A model generated the notes under the pieces. That model was not told the origin of the DNA, did no database searches, and saw only the letters and a list, made by a program, of their open reading frames with translations. This document shows positions 11,916-23,912 of a stretch of 64,000 bases of DNA, one piece after another (within the stretch, counting starts at the first letter, position 1; every line of letters begins with the position of its first letter). The stretch is from Membranipora membranacea (Eukaryota; Bryozoa; Gymnolaemata; Cheilostomatida; Membraniporidae), in contig OU612066.1 in assembly GCA_914767715.1 (NCBI GenBank), positions 15,195,001-15,259,000 of the forward strand, given 5' to 3'. The translations under genes were made by a program, and so were the position numbers.

Positions 11916-14900
11916 TTCGTGTAGAGAATGCTGAAGCTCCTCACCCTTCTAGTATTCAAATAAGTAGACTGGCTTTTTAAATTGGAAACTGAAAACTTTT
12001 GTACATTGTGTTTTGATTATGTTTTACCCTATTTTGTAAATATATATTTATTATTTGGTACAGGTTTTCTTCTTGGTTAAGCAGTTAATCTATCCTTCGA
12101 TTATCAGAACACTGAGAGAATTTTTTTAAATCAGTGATATCTTGTTACCGGTTTCGATGCATTATTTATTTTTTTATATTTATCTAAAGTTTCATTTATT
12201 TTGGAATGTATTTTTTGTGCCTATGGAACACCCTACAAACCATTTTTTAGCATCACATAATATTTTCATAACAAAATGGCTGAATACATACTATACATAA
12301 ATATTTAAACAAACAACTGGACCTAATAATATTGCTCAAAGAATAGTTTAAAAAGTAGATTTGATGATCATGTCATAGGCTTGATCAAGTTTGATGCAGA
12401 TTGCTTGCATTTGGAGTTGCTCCCCCTTAAGTGGCTGGATGACCTATTTCATGGCTTGGATTTTCCATATTCATATTCTATACATCATTCAATACACTTG
12501 CATTAGATCAATCATCAATTCAGTCTGCAAACCATAGGTTGCCTTAGAAATGTCCTCGCAGAACAATTTCAATAGCCTTGAACACTATATCTTTTAGAAT
12601 TCTTTTCAAACACGTCAACACCTCATCAAAGCGACTCCATCCAAGCCGTTTAATTGAAATTAAGGTTTCCAGCCAAAACCCAGAGTGTCCCATTCCAGCA
12701 TTATTATTGGAATCACATTTATTGACTCATGAGAGAGAGATTTAGCCTGATGATTACTTGTGAGGGAGGAATAACGCACACTCCCGTAACTTTAGTATTA
12801 AATACAGGAGTGTAAGGCCCCGTCCTGCACACTTCTTGTGTTTGTTATATAAATTTCTAATTCAAATATTAATGCTATAAATATTGCTTTGATTGTTTCA
12901 ACACAAGGTAAATTTTGGTTCTATTTTGTGTAATGGTGTAATTGTATAGTGTGTAATGGTTAGCACTCTCAACTTTATGGACCTCTGAATCGACCTAGGC
13001 AATCACTAACTTGATTATGTGTGATTTCGCAAAGTTCGGCCTAAACATGTGGTTGAGTCGCGAACAAGTGGTTTCCTGTACTCTGAAAGTAAAAATGACC
13101 GTCTAAATTTCAATATTAAAATATAAATATGGGTAATAAGGATAAATATGACTGCAGTTATAAAATATTGGATTTAATCAATAGGTAGCACGACTAGTAA
13201 TGAAATAACGGGTATACTCTGGCTAAATGCTCGCCAGGACATCTCAATGTATGAGGTGACAACTTCACCTCCAATAATACACAAGATTCACTTGATCCTC
13301 TGCAGGAATTTACAAATGGCGGACTCGCCAATTACAATGAAGCTTCAACAAATTATAATGGATGATCAGCCAATATAGCCAAGGACTTAACTTTGCCTTG
13401 AACTGGAGCTATATAATAATTATTTTATCGAACAATTTCAACCTTGAATATTGCCACGCAATACTAATAAGAGTATTCACAATTGTGATAAATTTACCTC
13501 GTCAATTTCTCTGACGGAAAGCTGCTCGCTCCTTTCGGCTGGAATTCAATATGTATGTTTCTGAGTAATTCAATAATCTCACCAAGTTCTTGATGTGGAA
13601 TATACATTTATTTAATTATAATTATTCCAAAAAAATTCAATCTAAAAAAATTGCACATAACACAACCTTCGTCAAGGCTGTTCCAAAATAAAAGCTTATG
13701 TTTAATGTCTCTGCAGGTGTTTATATAGTCACAGCAGGTATCGTTCCTATTCCATCTAATTCGATCTTAGGAGTCCTTTAAATTTCGACACTATTGCAAC
13801 AATATCTTTATGTTCACAAACAATAGTCTTGCCATCTTTCTAAAGAGTTCTTTAACATTCCTATTCTGGTGAAACTATTGTTCCTCCTAAGATAGTGATC
13901 TTTCGACATCTTAACTTATTTTCGTTCTCTAAAGTGGCAGCATAATTCGTTGATTTTTCTATTGTTCCTCTTCAGCTTCGCTTTAGAACAGGGAGAATAA
14001 CCATCAAAATAAATTTTAATTGGAATTTGGATCTTTGAAGGCAGCGGCATCGATTGATCTTGTCAAGACAGTGGTCATTCAACAATTAACTTATGATCTC
14101 CAAAAGTTGCATTATTGCTTGTTGATCTTTCTATTGTTTCCAGTCAGCATCATTTGACAATGGGGATGAGTAACCATTTAAATGAAATGAAAATCTAAAG
14201 TCCAAATCAAGCACTTGAATTTCTAAAATCTAAAACTCTAAAATATGAAAATCTAAAATAATCTCATCAAGTAAATTAGAAAAGTAAAGTATTATGAGCT
14301 AAAAGTAGTAAAACATCGTAATATTTATAAATTTCATATTAATGTGTGAATTATCACGTACTTTCACCTAAGTTCCTAACCATCGTGTTTCCACACACAC
14401 ACATAGTTTGTCTTGACAAGGCAATGCGCAGGCAAAGCCACTGTACATAGCACCATACAATACCATATCATACGAAAGTGTTTTGCATTGTATTTTGCCT
14501 CCCATCGTTTGAACATTATTATGGCCAGAGATAATCTTTCCAGGGAGAATTCTCTCTGATCTTTCCCTCTGACGCTTGAACAATAATATGCAGGCTAAAA
14601 ATTTGATCTTTTTGCCAGGATTTGTCAAGTTAAGAAAAAGTGTAATTTTTGGGATGTCTTCTTATTGGGCAGCACAGATAATATAATACACACCCAACAC
14701 GCCCTCCTCACTCCTTAGTTATCAGTTATGCAACCGACGAAGAATCACTCGTTTTCTTGTTAATGTCTTCCTTTTTTGCAATAGATCACTCGACTTTTGG
14801 TGTGGAGTTTTGCAGTTCAGAGCACTGATTTATATGAATTTTGACGAATAGCTGATGATCCGACCCATCCACTTTATATTCGAATACCAAGAAATTTTAG

Positions 14901-16002
14901 TAGGGTTTCCTCTCGCAATAATACCATTTTTAGACCTAAGAAACGTAAAACACAAAAGCGTGCCAAATCGTTTTTTCCTTTTTTTATGACATATTTCAAC
15001 AATCACCGCTCTTAGTATTTTTTTTTACGCATTGTACACATTCCACACTATCATCATTGATAACGAATGTATCAATAAAATCTAATCTAATCTAATATAA
15101 ATCAGTGGTTCAGAGCATAATATGTGGAAATTGCATTGTTTATTTTTTGCCAGAATTACGACTCAATGACAGGTGTAAGTTGATAATGAGCCCGGATTGG
15201 CTAAGCTTTCTGATGATAGAATTGATACTTTCTAGAGATAATTTTTCTCTCTTGTAAGACAGTAAGTACCAGCTATGATTGGGTAAATCTCTGGTGTCCC
15301 AATAAAGGCCAGTTTTACATCATTAGCTTCTTTGCTGAGGGGCTTAAATTGATGGGTTTGACCACTCTAAACAACAATGGAAGATTTCTAGCAGCCACCA
15401 TTTTTTACCAGCTTAGTGGTAAAACTTGTTTCGCCATTAATGATGTGGTTTCTAACAAGAAGTCTATTGTTTGTCAGTTTTTGACACATACTTAATAAAG
15501 GTAGATGATTTCTTAGTTGGCCATAATCAAAGGTGTCTTACCAAAATTCCCTTATTTGGTATATGAAATACCTGGCTGTTGATAAAATATTTTTCGGAAA
15601 GCGGATCAAGGAGAGGTATACACCCGAGGGTGCTGGGGGCTGGAACAATCAACAATGAAAGCTCCCCCAGTGGGACTCGAACCTTGCTTCCCTCTTTAGG
15701 GGCAGCGCAATCTTCTGTTTCTTACTAAACAGCAATTAGCTTTTGGTCCTCATGCTCTTATTGCCAGCCTTTTTGCATCAGAGCATAAATATTTTGGATT
15801 TGAATATTGAAGTTTATTTTCAACAAATTTTCACATACAAACGAAATCACTGCAACAATTTACTACCAACATTGATCAAACAAACATTGATCAGAATATG
15901 CAACCACATATCCTGTTACAATGTATACATTTTGTACATTGCACACCACATCATCTTATCAATATGTGCTCATCGTGTTTATTACTATGATCTTATTTCA
16001 AC
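11916..16002. other. 4-kb intergenic stretch, no gene recognised
   Basis: No exon could be supported on either strand. A diverged direct repeat of about 170 bp is visible (GTTGATTTTTCTATTGTTCC near 13951 and GTTGATCTTTCTATTGTTTCC near 14119, each followed by similar text). Short AT-rich direct repeats (TCTAAAATCTAAAA) occur near 14220-14260. A tRNA-like SINE fragment closes the stretch (see 15655-15740). Confidence 0.45.
15655..15740 (-). repeat. tRNA-derived repeat fragment
   Basis: The minus strand has the B-box-like text GGTTCGAGTCCCACTGG. The segment CCCTCTTTAGGGGCAGC...CTGTTT is shared with the inverted-repeat element at 59683-59950 (CCCTCTTTAGGGGCAGCCC...CTGTTTT). It is therefore a member of a dispersed repeat family, not a tRNA gene. 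Confidence 0.45.
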
Positions 16003-17000
16003 TTAGTTTACTACATCTTCCTGCAATTTTATTAGCTCCTTTCTCAATCCCTCTCTCCTTTTCATAGGGAAAGCTAGCCCCGGTAAAATGGCACCGAAGT
16101 ATAAGGTCTGAAGCTGTGGGTAAAGCCTAAGATCAAAAATAATTCTCTCTCTATCAAATCCAGCAATAACAAAAATACAATGAGGAAGATCAGAGATGTC
16201 TAACAAACCCTAAACCTGGTAAAAATAGTCATGCTGTCATTGTAATGTCCTTTGCCCCGAAATGTCCTCAATGAGGCAAATGGCTTCTGCGGTAAACTTT
16301 TGCGCGATATACAGAGAATACGGAGCCTTGAACTCCAACAGAAACCTTTCACCGTTACTGCAAGCAATTCCATCAGGTGATCCAGCCATGAATTTGTGGA
16401 TGGTGTGGGCATGCAGGGAAGGATGCCCAATTTCCACACCTGCCAATCTCCATTTCACCTCAGTTTCAATATTGCTCTCCATGGATTTCCCTTACTCTGT
16501 AGCCTCATTTCCCCGGAACAAAGAATACAGTAGTGTCTCCACCAGGTTAGATGGGTCTGTTTTCTGGAACACATAACAAAAGAAGTCCTAATCACAGATA
16601 ATAAAAGCTATTTGATATATTGATATTGTGAACTTTGTCTTACTGTCATTAGTAGTCATTTAAAACCAAATAGCACAGCATTCAAGAGCAAAGTTTCACC
16701 TGCAAAAACTGAGTAATGATAGCGGCAGAAGGATAGATTATCTCTCCACTCTGATGGACTAGTAATGGACTTTTGGAATGCCATAGTACCCATTGAACTC
16801 ACCCTTCTTTTACAGATTTTCCCATAATTGAAATTTGTTACTCGGAGTCGGCACTCCCCCAACCATTCCTCAGTTGTTTGGTAAATTGGTGGTTCTGTGG
16901 TGGTACAAATGTACTGACACACTTGTAGAACTCTTTCTAGAGGCAAACCATCTGGTAGATCTGCCTCCAACATCTGGCAGTTTGGTCTGTAGTCTTTGCC
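16003..17000 (-). pseudogene. YqaJ-type (PD-D/ExK) nuclease domain pseudogene
   Basis: Reading down the minus strand, the first part (17000-16656) has WLGECRLRVTNFNYGKICKRR, resembling the R-TAS-FG-ICKRR motif of YqaJ-type proteins. The second part (from ~16571) has EATE-stop-GKSMESNIETEV, then FMAGSPDGIACSNGERFLLEFKAP, the SPDG...LLE-K core of this nuclease fold, then QHDYFYQV, which matches the usual HDYYYQVQ. Three in-frame stops break it: TAA (16492-16494) replacing an expected Tyr, TGA (16237-16239) just before QHD, and TAG (16210-16212) replacing an expected Gln. The tail runs to 16003 with a natural-looking stop. YqaJ-type domains in animals commonly travel with transposable elements, so this is probably a dead transposon-derived gene. 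An intron of about 85 bp may separate the two parts. Confidence 0.7.
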
Positions 17001-17467
17001 TTAAAAATAAAACCAAAAACTGCAATTGCAATAAGCATAAGTAGTCAAAAATCAAGACAGATGAGTGTCAATCAAGGCTCGGATAGGTTTCCAGACAAAT
17101 TAAAACCGTTTTTATTTACTGTCTCTAATCCATGCTTCTAGCTAATGACTGATTGTGATGTTGGTGGCACCCACAGTGCATATCTGGTGATTTATTCTAC
17201 AAAATTAACAATTATTATGGTAACTTACATTGTTCCTTAAGTTCTTTTCTGGAAAACTTTTTCATCATCTTTTAGTATCATGTTGCCGGCATGTTTTGAA
17301 CCTTGGCGTCACTGGCCCTCTTCTTCACCATATATCTAGAATGAGGATGCTATAATTTAGTACACTCAACAAACAAATATTGCCAATGTTGCCAAAAATT
17401 GAACGATACCTTGGCCACAAAAGACATTATTGAACAAGTATTATACTCTGTATTATTCTGTATTATT

Positions 17468-19633
17468 CTACTGCTTCTACTGCTGCTACTGCTGCTACCT
17501 CTGCTACTTCTGCTATTTCCTCTATCGAAGCTACTGCTTGCACTGCTTCCACTGCTGCTACTGCTTCTACTGAAGCTACTTCGGCTACTGCTTCTATTGA
17601 AGCTACTGCTTCCACTGCTTCCACTGCTGCTACTGAAGCTACCCCTGCTACTGCTTCTGCTGCCTCTACTGCAGCTACTGCTGCTTCTTCTACTGAAACT
17701 ACTCCTGCTTCTACTACAGCTGCTACGACTGCTGCTACTGCTACTTTTTAAGGTACTGCTGCTACTTCTGCCTCTATTGAAGCTAGTGCTTTCCCTGCTT
17801 CGACTGCTGCTACTGCTTCTTCTTAAGCTACTGAAGCTACTGCTGTTTCGGCTACTACTGCTCTTGCTGCTATTGCTACAACTGCTGCTACTGCTGCTGC
17901 TACTGCTTCTGCTGCCTCTACTGCAGCTACTGCTGCTGCTTCTACTGAAGCAACTGCTGCTACTGCTGCTGCTACTGCTTCTGCTGCCTCTACTGCAGCT
18001 ACTGCTGCTGCTTCTACTGAAGCAACTGCTGCTACTTCGGCTACTGCCTCTATTGAAGCTACTGCTTCCACTACTTCGACTGCTGCTGCTACTGCTTCTA
18101 CTGAAGCTTCATCTGCTACTGCTTCTGCTGAAGCTACCCCTGCTACTGCTTCTGCTGCCTCTACAGCAGGTACTGCTGCTTCTACTGAAGCTACTGCTGC
18201 TACTGCGTCTACTACAGCTACTGCTGCTATTTCTGATACTGCTTCTATTGTAGCTACTGCTGCTACTGCTCCTACTGCTGCTACTGCAGCTACTGCTGCT
18301 ACTGCTTTTACTGAAGCTTCTGCTGCTACTTCTGCCTCTATTGAAGCTACTGCTGATACTGCTTCTACTGAAGCTACCCCTGCTACTGCTTCTGCTGCCT
18401 CTACTGCAGCTACTGCTGCTGCTGCTTCTACTGAAGCTACTGCTGCTACTGCTTCTACTACAGCTACTGCTGCTATTGAAGCTACTGCTATTGAAGCTAC
18501 TGCTTTCACTGCTTCTACTGCTGCTACTGCAGCTACTGCTGCTACTGCTTCTACTGAAGCTACTGCTGCTACTGCTTCTACTACAGCTACTGCTGCTATT
18601 TCTGCTACTGCTTCTATTGAAGCTACTGCTGATACTGCTTCTGCTGAAGCTACCCCTGCTACTGCTTCTGCTGCCTATACTGCTGCTTCTACTGAAGCTA
18701 CTGCTGCTACTGCGTCTACTACAGCTACTGCTGCTATTTCTGCTACTGCTTCTATTGTAGCTACAGTTGCTACTGCTCCTACTGCTGCTACTGCTTTTAC
18801 TGAAGCTTCTGCTGCTACTTCTGCCTCTATTGAAGCTACTGCTGATACTGCTTCTACTGAAGCTACCCCTGCTACTGCTTCTGCTGCCTCTACTGCAGCT
18901 ACTGCTGCTGCTGCTTCTACTGAAGCTACTGCTGCTACTGCTTCAACTACAGCTACTGCTGCTATTTCTGCTACTGCTTCTATTGAAGCTACTGCTTTAA
19001 CTGCTTCTACTGCTGCTACTGCTTCTACTGAAGCTACTGCTGCTACTTCTGCTACTACTTCTGTTGAAGCTACTGCTCCCACTGCATCGACTGCTGCTAC
19101 TGCTTCTACTTAAGCTACTGAAGCTACTGCTGTTTCTGCTACTACTGCTCTTGCTGCTAATGCTACAACAGCTGCTACTGATGCTACTGCTGCTACTACT
19201 TCCCCTGCCTCTACTGCAGCTACTGCTGCTACTACTGAAGCTACTGCTGCTACTTCTGCTACTGCCTCTATTGAAGCTACTGCTGCTGCTACTACTGAAG
19301 CTACCCCTGCTACTGCTTCTGCTGCCTCTACTGCTGCTACTGCAGCTACTGCTACTACTGCTTCTGCTTCTGCTTCTGCTGCTGCAACTGCTGCTACTGC
19401 TGCTACTGCTGCTACTGCTGCTACTGCTGCTACTGCTGCTACTGCTGCTACTGCTGCTACTGCTGCTACTGCTGCTACTGCTGCTACTGCTGCTACTGCT
19501 GCTACTGCTGCTACTGCTGCTACTGCTGCTACTGCTGCTACTGCTGCTACTGCTGCTACTGCTGCTACTGCTGCTACTGCTGCTACTGCTGCTACTGCTG
19601 CTACTGCTGCTACTGCTGCTACTGCAGCTACTG
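17468..19633. repeat. 2.2-kb trinucleotide-phased repeat (ACT/GCT rich)
   Basis: The whole stretch is built from ACT and GCT triplets with TCT, GAA, ATT, CCT and GCC variants. It ends in about 26 near-perfect copies of the 9-mer ACTGCTGCT (19388-19624). Higher-order copies are visible: one block starting at 18301 recurs 489 bp later at 18790. All length differences I followed are multiples of three. Long open frames in several registers (poly-Leu on plus, Ala/Val/Glu on minus) are by-products of the repeat and I do not call them genes. The plus frame 1 register reads Thr/Ala/Ser and is open from 17827 to 19110; see findings. Confidence 0.9.
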
Positions 19634-21199
19634 GTCTTACAGGCTCCCTATATGAAATATTTCTTGTGAAACCTTTCCTGGTGAGCCTTTATGAACAAAA
19701 TCAGTAATGCTTTTATTTCTTCACAAAAAACTGAAATGCATTCTGCGAATTCCAAATCAAGCCTGGAATGTCATTGTTAACAGTTTGTGTGCCACAATTT
19801 TATGTTGACCAATGCTAACAATCATGCAGAGACACTTGAGAAGTAACAGAGATGTTTTGAAGTATTAAAGCTATAGTTGCGCCTCCTCAAATTTGGTATC
19901 ATTTTGAAGGTCTCAGTCTTATTATTAGCACCATGGCAACCTTTTAAATAGCCTATGGAAACAGCTGAAACCATTTGCATTACAAAAATGAAAAGTCTTC
20001 TCAACCTTCCTCAACCACTAAGGTTGTCTCCTCTTTATTGCTTTATAACATATCAACATGTATGAAGCGCTAAAATTTCAGATCATGGTGCCCTGACGTT
20101 GGGGAAAATATTTGTAAAAATATTTAATAATTGCCATGTGATTTGCCATATTTTTTTACCCAACCAAATATCACAATCCCAAAAGCGCTACTACAGCTTT
20201 AAATTTATTTCAATGAGGCAACTTTCATTAGTTGACTGGAATGGTGATGATATTGATTTTCCTCATTAAACTATTGGAAATCAAGAAGCTAACGATTAGC
20301 AATCTATACATTGTGAATAACAATTCAGTTTTTTACAGATGCTTCTACTCTTTTGCGTTGTAGTATTTTATCAGAATATTGTATTGTGCCACAATGATGC
20401 TCAATGATGAGGACGATTTTGAAACTAGATTATCAATACTCAAACCTGATGAACTAAATGAACATCTTCAGCTCTAATGTTTTCGTTTTGTAACTAGAGT
20501 TTCCTCAAAAAACGATCACCCATGCCAACCTTTTCTTGTTAAAGGCCATCAATCATTTAATGGAACTGCCCTACTTGGTAACAATATTTTTAACAAATTC
20601 ACCTGGTTCATTACGATATGTGTTTTATGCATGGTCCTATGTGTAATTTATGACTTTATCAGCAATGTAGAGAATTGTTAATACCTAGTCAAAATTACCA
20701 TCGCTTATTGGTAAATTGCCTAATCTCAAAATAGAGATAGTGAATATTGCTATTATTTGCAAAAAGGCTATTGATACCTAATTAGTGTACTATCTCAAAA
20801 AGAGATTTTGTGTACCTTTGTTACTTGGTTGAGGTGTAATCTAGCATCGATCGTTAACACCTCATTTTATTGTGAAACCAATAATGTATTCTCAAGGAAG
20901 CTATTTTATAGCAAAACGGAATGTAATGACTTAGAGTCAAAGTCATTGGCGTGATTTGGGATACTTGATCCAATAAACAAATTTTGAATATAGACCCCAC
21001 AAACAGGATTAATTGTCAGATCTCAAGTTCTCACAGCTCAGGAGATTTCGGATAGAGAGAATAAAACCAAGAAGATGGAAGCAAGTGATAACAGACAGCG
21101 TCAACCACTTCAAATCAGAGACCAATCTCAGTTTTATCTTTTGACGAAATCTGTTATGTATTAGGCGTAATTAAATTACTGTCAGCGATCAGACATCCC
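19634..21199. other. intergenic stretch, no gene recognised
   Basis: Nothing clearly coding was found. A 27-residue acidic open frame (MMLNDEDDFETRLSILK...) starts near 20394 and ends at a TAA near 20476; it might be a fragment of a DNA-binding or transposon protein but lacks support. Confidence 0.4.
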
Positions 21200-21392
21200 A
21201 TCTCCGCCTTTTTGGGAGGTTCAATCGCAAGCATTAAATAATGTGTATAATTAAACCTTTGTATCGGATAAAAATCAAAATCCGATCTCCGCTTTTTAGG
21301 AGGGTTCAATCGCTATCATATAAATAATGTGTATAATTAAACCTTTTTATCAGACAACAAATCTAAATCCATTCGCCGTTTTTTCAAGAGGA
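21200..21392. repeat. 85-bp tandem repeat, two units plus a partial third
   Basis: Units start at 21200 (ATCTCCGCCTTTTTGGGAGG), 21285 (ATCTCCGCTTTTTAGGAGGG) and partially at 21371 (ATTCGCCGTTTTTTCAAGAGG). Each full unit ends with TAATGTGTATAATTAAACCTTT and a short AT-rich tail. A TATA-like motif (GCATATAAAAACC) follows at about 21451, so this could be part of an unrecognised promoter or long terminal repeat, but no matching ends were found. Confidence 0.6.
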
Positions 21393-22141
21393 TGGGCAAA
21401 TGCAATATCCGGTTTTTTGGCCAGGCCTGTCCACAGTGATGAACTCCGGTGCATATAAAAACCGGGGGAACATCAAGGCAGGGCAGTTCTGGTTGGAGAG
21501 CCCTTGGAGCATGTTTTTCTGGTATGATATAGATTGCTTTTCTGGTATCTAACTTAGTTTATTATTCAAGAATAAAAATTGATTTTAATGTCGAAAAGGC
21601 ATCTCAACTATCTATGAGTCATTAATAAATTGAATTAATGCCTACTTGTAACAAAATTCTAAAGAACAATGTTGTGGATAAATGTGATTAGGTAAACAAA
21701 ACACTTTTTGTATGGAGTTGCCTTCTTCCTCAACAGGAAGAAGTTAACTCCATACAAAATAAACATGAGCAAAACTGAATAAAATAGTGGTGTCTGTTCT
21801 GCTCGGGTATTCGGCCCCAAGTGGGTCGAATATGCGACATAATTGATGAAATTTTAAAAACACTTTGTCTGTTACCCATTATTTTTAAAACTTGAAGACA
21901 CAATCTACTTCTTACCATTGTACTTTGAAAGAAGGCAAGGCGACACATAACCTCATCACATTTCATCTAGTCATGAGCGAGAATTTCACCGCTCCATTTG
22001 GTAGGGCAAGTCATGCTCTTCATGATCATATGATCTTATGTCAGTATTATAATTTAACTCTTACATAAGGTCACGTGATCAATAAATTTATATAATATAT
22101 ATCTGAATAACATTTGTTATTCTAGTCTGGTCACATTTTAT

Positions 22142-22494
22142 AGATCGAGAGTTCTGTCAGTGATCCCGTACGCAGCACCAAGTTGGTTCCCATACTTATC
22201 GAAAGGGGACAAGGAGATTCTTGAAAGACTACAGAAGTTATGTCTCAGGGTTATTTTGCCATGGTTAGAACATTATGATGAGCGCCTTGCAGCATTAAAT
22301 TTAACAGAATTAAGTGTTTATCTGTGGACATATGCTGCCTAAGCCCTAAAGTATGCCAATAATGTGAGAAAGAACACCAGCTATCCACATCACCATCATT
22401 TACATCACCTACCAACAAATGACAGGCACCATCATAAAACCACGACCCTCCCTAAATCCAATACTGCTCTTTGCAGAAAAAGCCTTTTTTTATA
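22142..22494 (+). mobile_element. C-terminal fragment of a LINE (CR1/L2-like) ORF2
   Basis: The frame reads RSRVLSVIPYAAPSWFPYLS, then LERLQKLCLRVILPW and ALNLTELSVYLW. This is the usual end of non-LTR retrotransposon ORF2 (Y-P-W-P-L; LE-QK-LRII; L-L-L). A TAA after TYAA (near 22340) interrupts it, and the same frame then continues through NVRKNTSYPHHHHLHHLP to a second stop near 22494. No 5' part is present. It is a dead, 5'-truncated copy in the intergenic space upstream of the RBR gene. Confidence 0.65.
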
Positions 22495-23440
22495 AATACT
22501 CCTAAATACGTCCATGCCTTCTTATTGCTTCTATTTTTTGTTTTCACATGGTCTTATTTGCTTCATGCATTGATCGGTGGTTAATAAAGTTCATAATATA
22601 ATAAATTTTCTATAATTTCAAGGAATATCAAGTTGATCTTAGAATACTGCCCCTAGTTTATCAAGAAATCAAGATGATGTTGCATTGTGGGAATGCCTAT
22701 TTGCAATCTCAGTATGCTGTAAGGGATACAGGATAATTTACTAGTTAAGGGCACCAAAACCAAGGACTTCTGGCAATGTCAAAAAAAATTTAAGAATTAA
22801 TCTTCAATAACAACAAGCTTGGTCCCTTAGGTTGCAAAGTGATACTTCAAGAGTCGGGATTCGAGGTGCTGTGTCTTGATACACAACTTTCATCTTATCC
22901 CTCAGCTAACACAGGGAAAAACCTTGCGTTAGTCCAACTAGATTGCATCGGGTGATTGAGCAGAATAAGGGCTTAATTTCGAGTAGTATGACATGGAGAT
23001 TGAATCAATTGGGAGATGGTTTCTATTACTAAGCATTTGAAATGTGCATGCTTTGCAATTTGCAATTTGAGCAATGAGGAAGTAAGTTCTGGTTTTGCAC
23101 CTTTGACAAAAAGGAAATGATATACTAGTGTGGTAACTGGACTAGCTACAGTCGAAAATCATTGTTGATTGGTTGTAAAAGGTTATACAATTGTCTCATT
23201 GGACAGTTGCATTTAGCCTGAAAATCATCATAATGTAAACAAACTTTGATTGAAACACAACTCAGGTTATTTTCAATGTATGGCGCAATCAAGTTGAGAG
23301 ATAAGCCGCAATAGTTGTATTGATTAGTAGACCAATGAGAGCCGCAATTGTATAGCATGCGTGGTGCAATGGCCTATTGAGTCGAATATCGAGCACAATG
23401 TGGTGCAATCATGTTTTGTCTGAGCATGCCTATTGAATTT
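22495..23440. other. intergenic stretch upstream of the RBR gene
   Basis: No coding exon was recognised. The text TGGTGCAAT...CCTATTGA is repeated at about 23362 and 23401 as a short diverged direct repeat just upstream of the TATA box of the next gene. Confidence 0.4.
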
Positions 23441-23447
23441 TCGAAGC

Positions 23448-23903
23448 TATATAAATTGATGTATGCTATGTCAGCAGTCAAATCTGCGAACAGAGAGGAC
23501 TAAGCACAGCTCAACCTTTGCTGACACATCTGAGGTACAGTGAAAAGCTTGGATTAACACAGAGTTTGAGACTAAGAAAGCTCATTGCCATTCAACAGAA
23601 ACCTTCAACTCTATATTAGCTGCATAAATTGTCATCGGCAAAGTCTCACACAGGTATGTATGTTCATGCCGTATGTAGCAGTAATTTAGTAAATATTATA
23701 AAATCCACTCCATTTCATTGTGTGCATTGAAACTGGGAACTAAACTTCGTGGCATCTGAATGGTAATGGAGAGAGTTGCAGAATAATTTATCTGGTCGCT
23801 ATACAGGGAAAGCTCTACCAGTACATCGAGTTGTAATACAATATATCGATGTTGCATATCACATATTACATAGTAACCATGGTTAAATTAATTTCAATTT
23901 CAG
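23448..23903 (+). promoter_or_regulatory. TATA box and 5' untranslated exon of the RBR gene
   Basis: TATATAAA lies at 23448-23455. A start of transcription about 30 bp downstream would give a short untranslated exon ending at CACACAG|GTATGT (exon end 23653). A pyrimidine-rich acceptor TTTCAATTTCAG ends at 23903, nine bases before the ATG at 23913. The 5' end is inferred, with no transcript evidence. Confidence 0.5.
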
Positions 23904-23912
23904 TTATTCATC

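Noticed and set aside
17399-19669. Long open frames of nearly pure leucine (plus strand) and Ala/Val/Glu (minus strand)
   Set aside because: They are automatic translations of the ACT/GCT triplet array, start at arbitrary codons, and no leader or flanking exon supports them.
20394-20476. 27-residue acidic open frame MMLNDEDDFETRLSILK...
   Set aside because: It vaguely recalls the start of a SAP-type helix but is too short, with no exon continuation in phase.
21178-21620. Solo LTR (TATA-like motif at 21451, AATAAA near 21571, TGTCAG at 21178)
   Set aside because: I could not find a matching CA end with target duplication, primer site or polypurine tract, so the elements could be coincidental.
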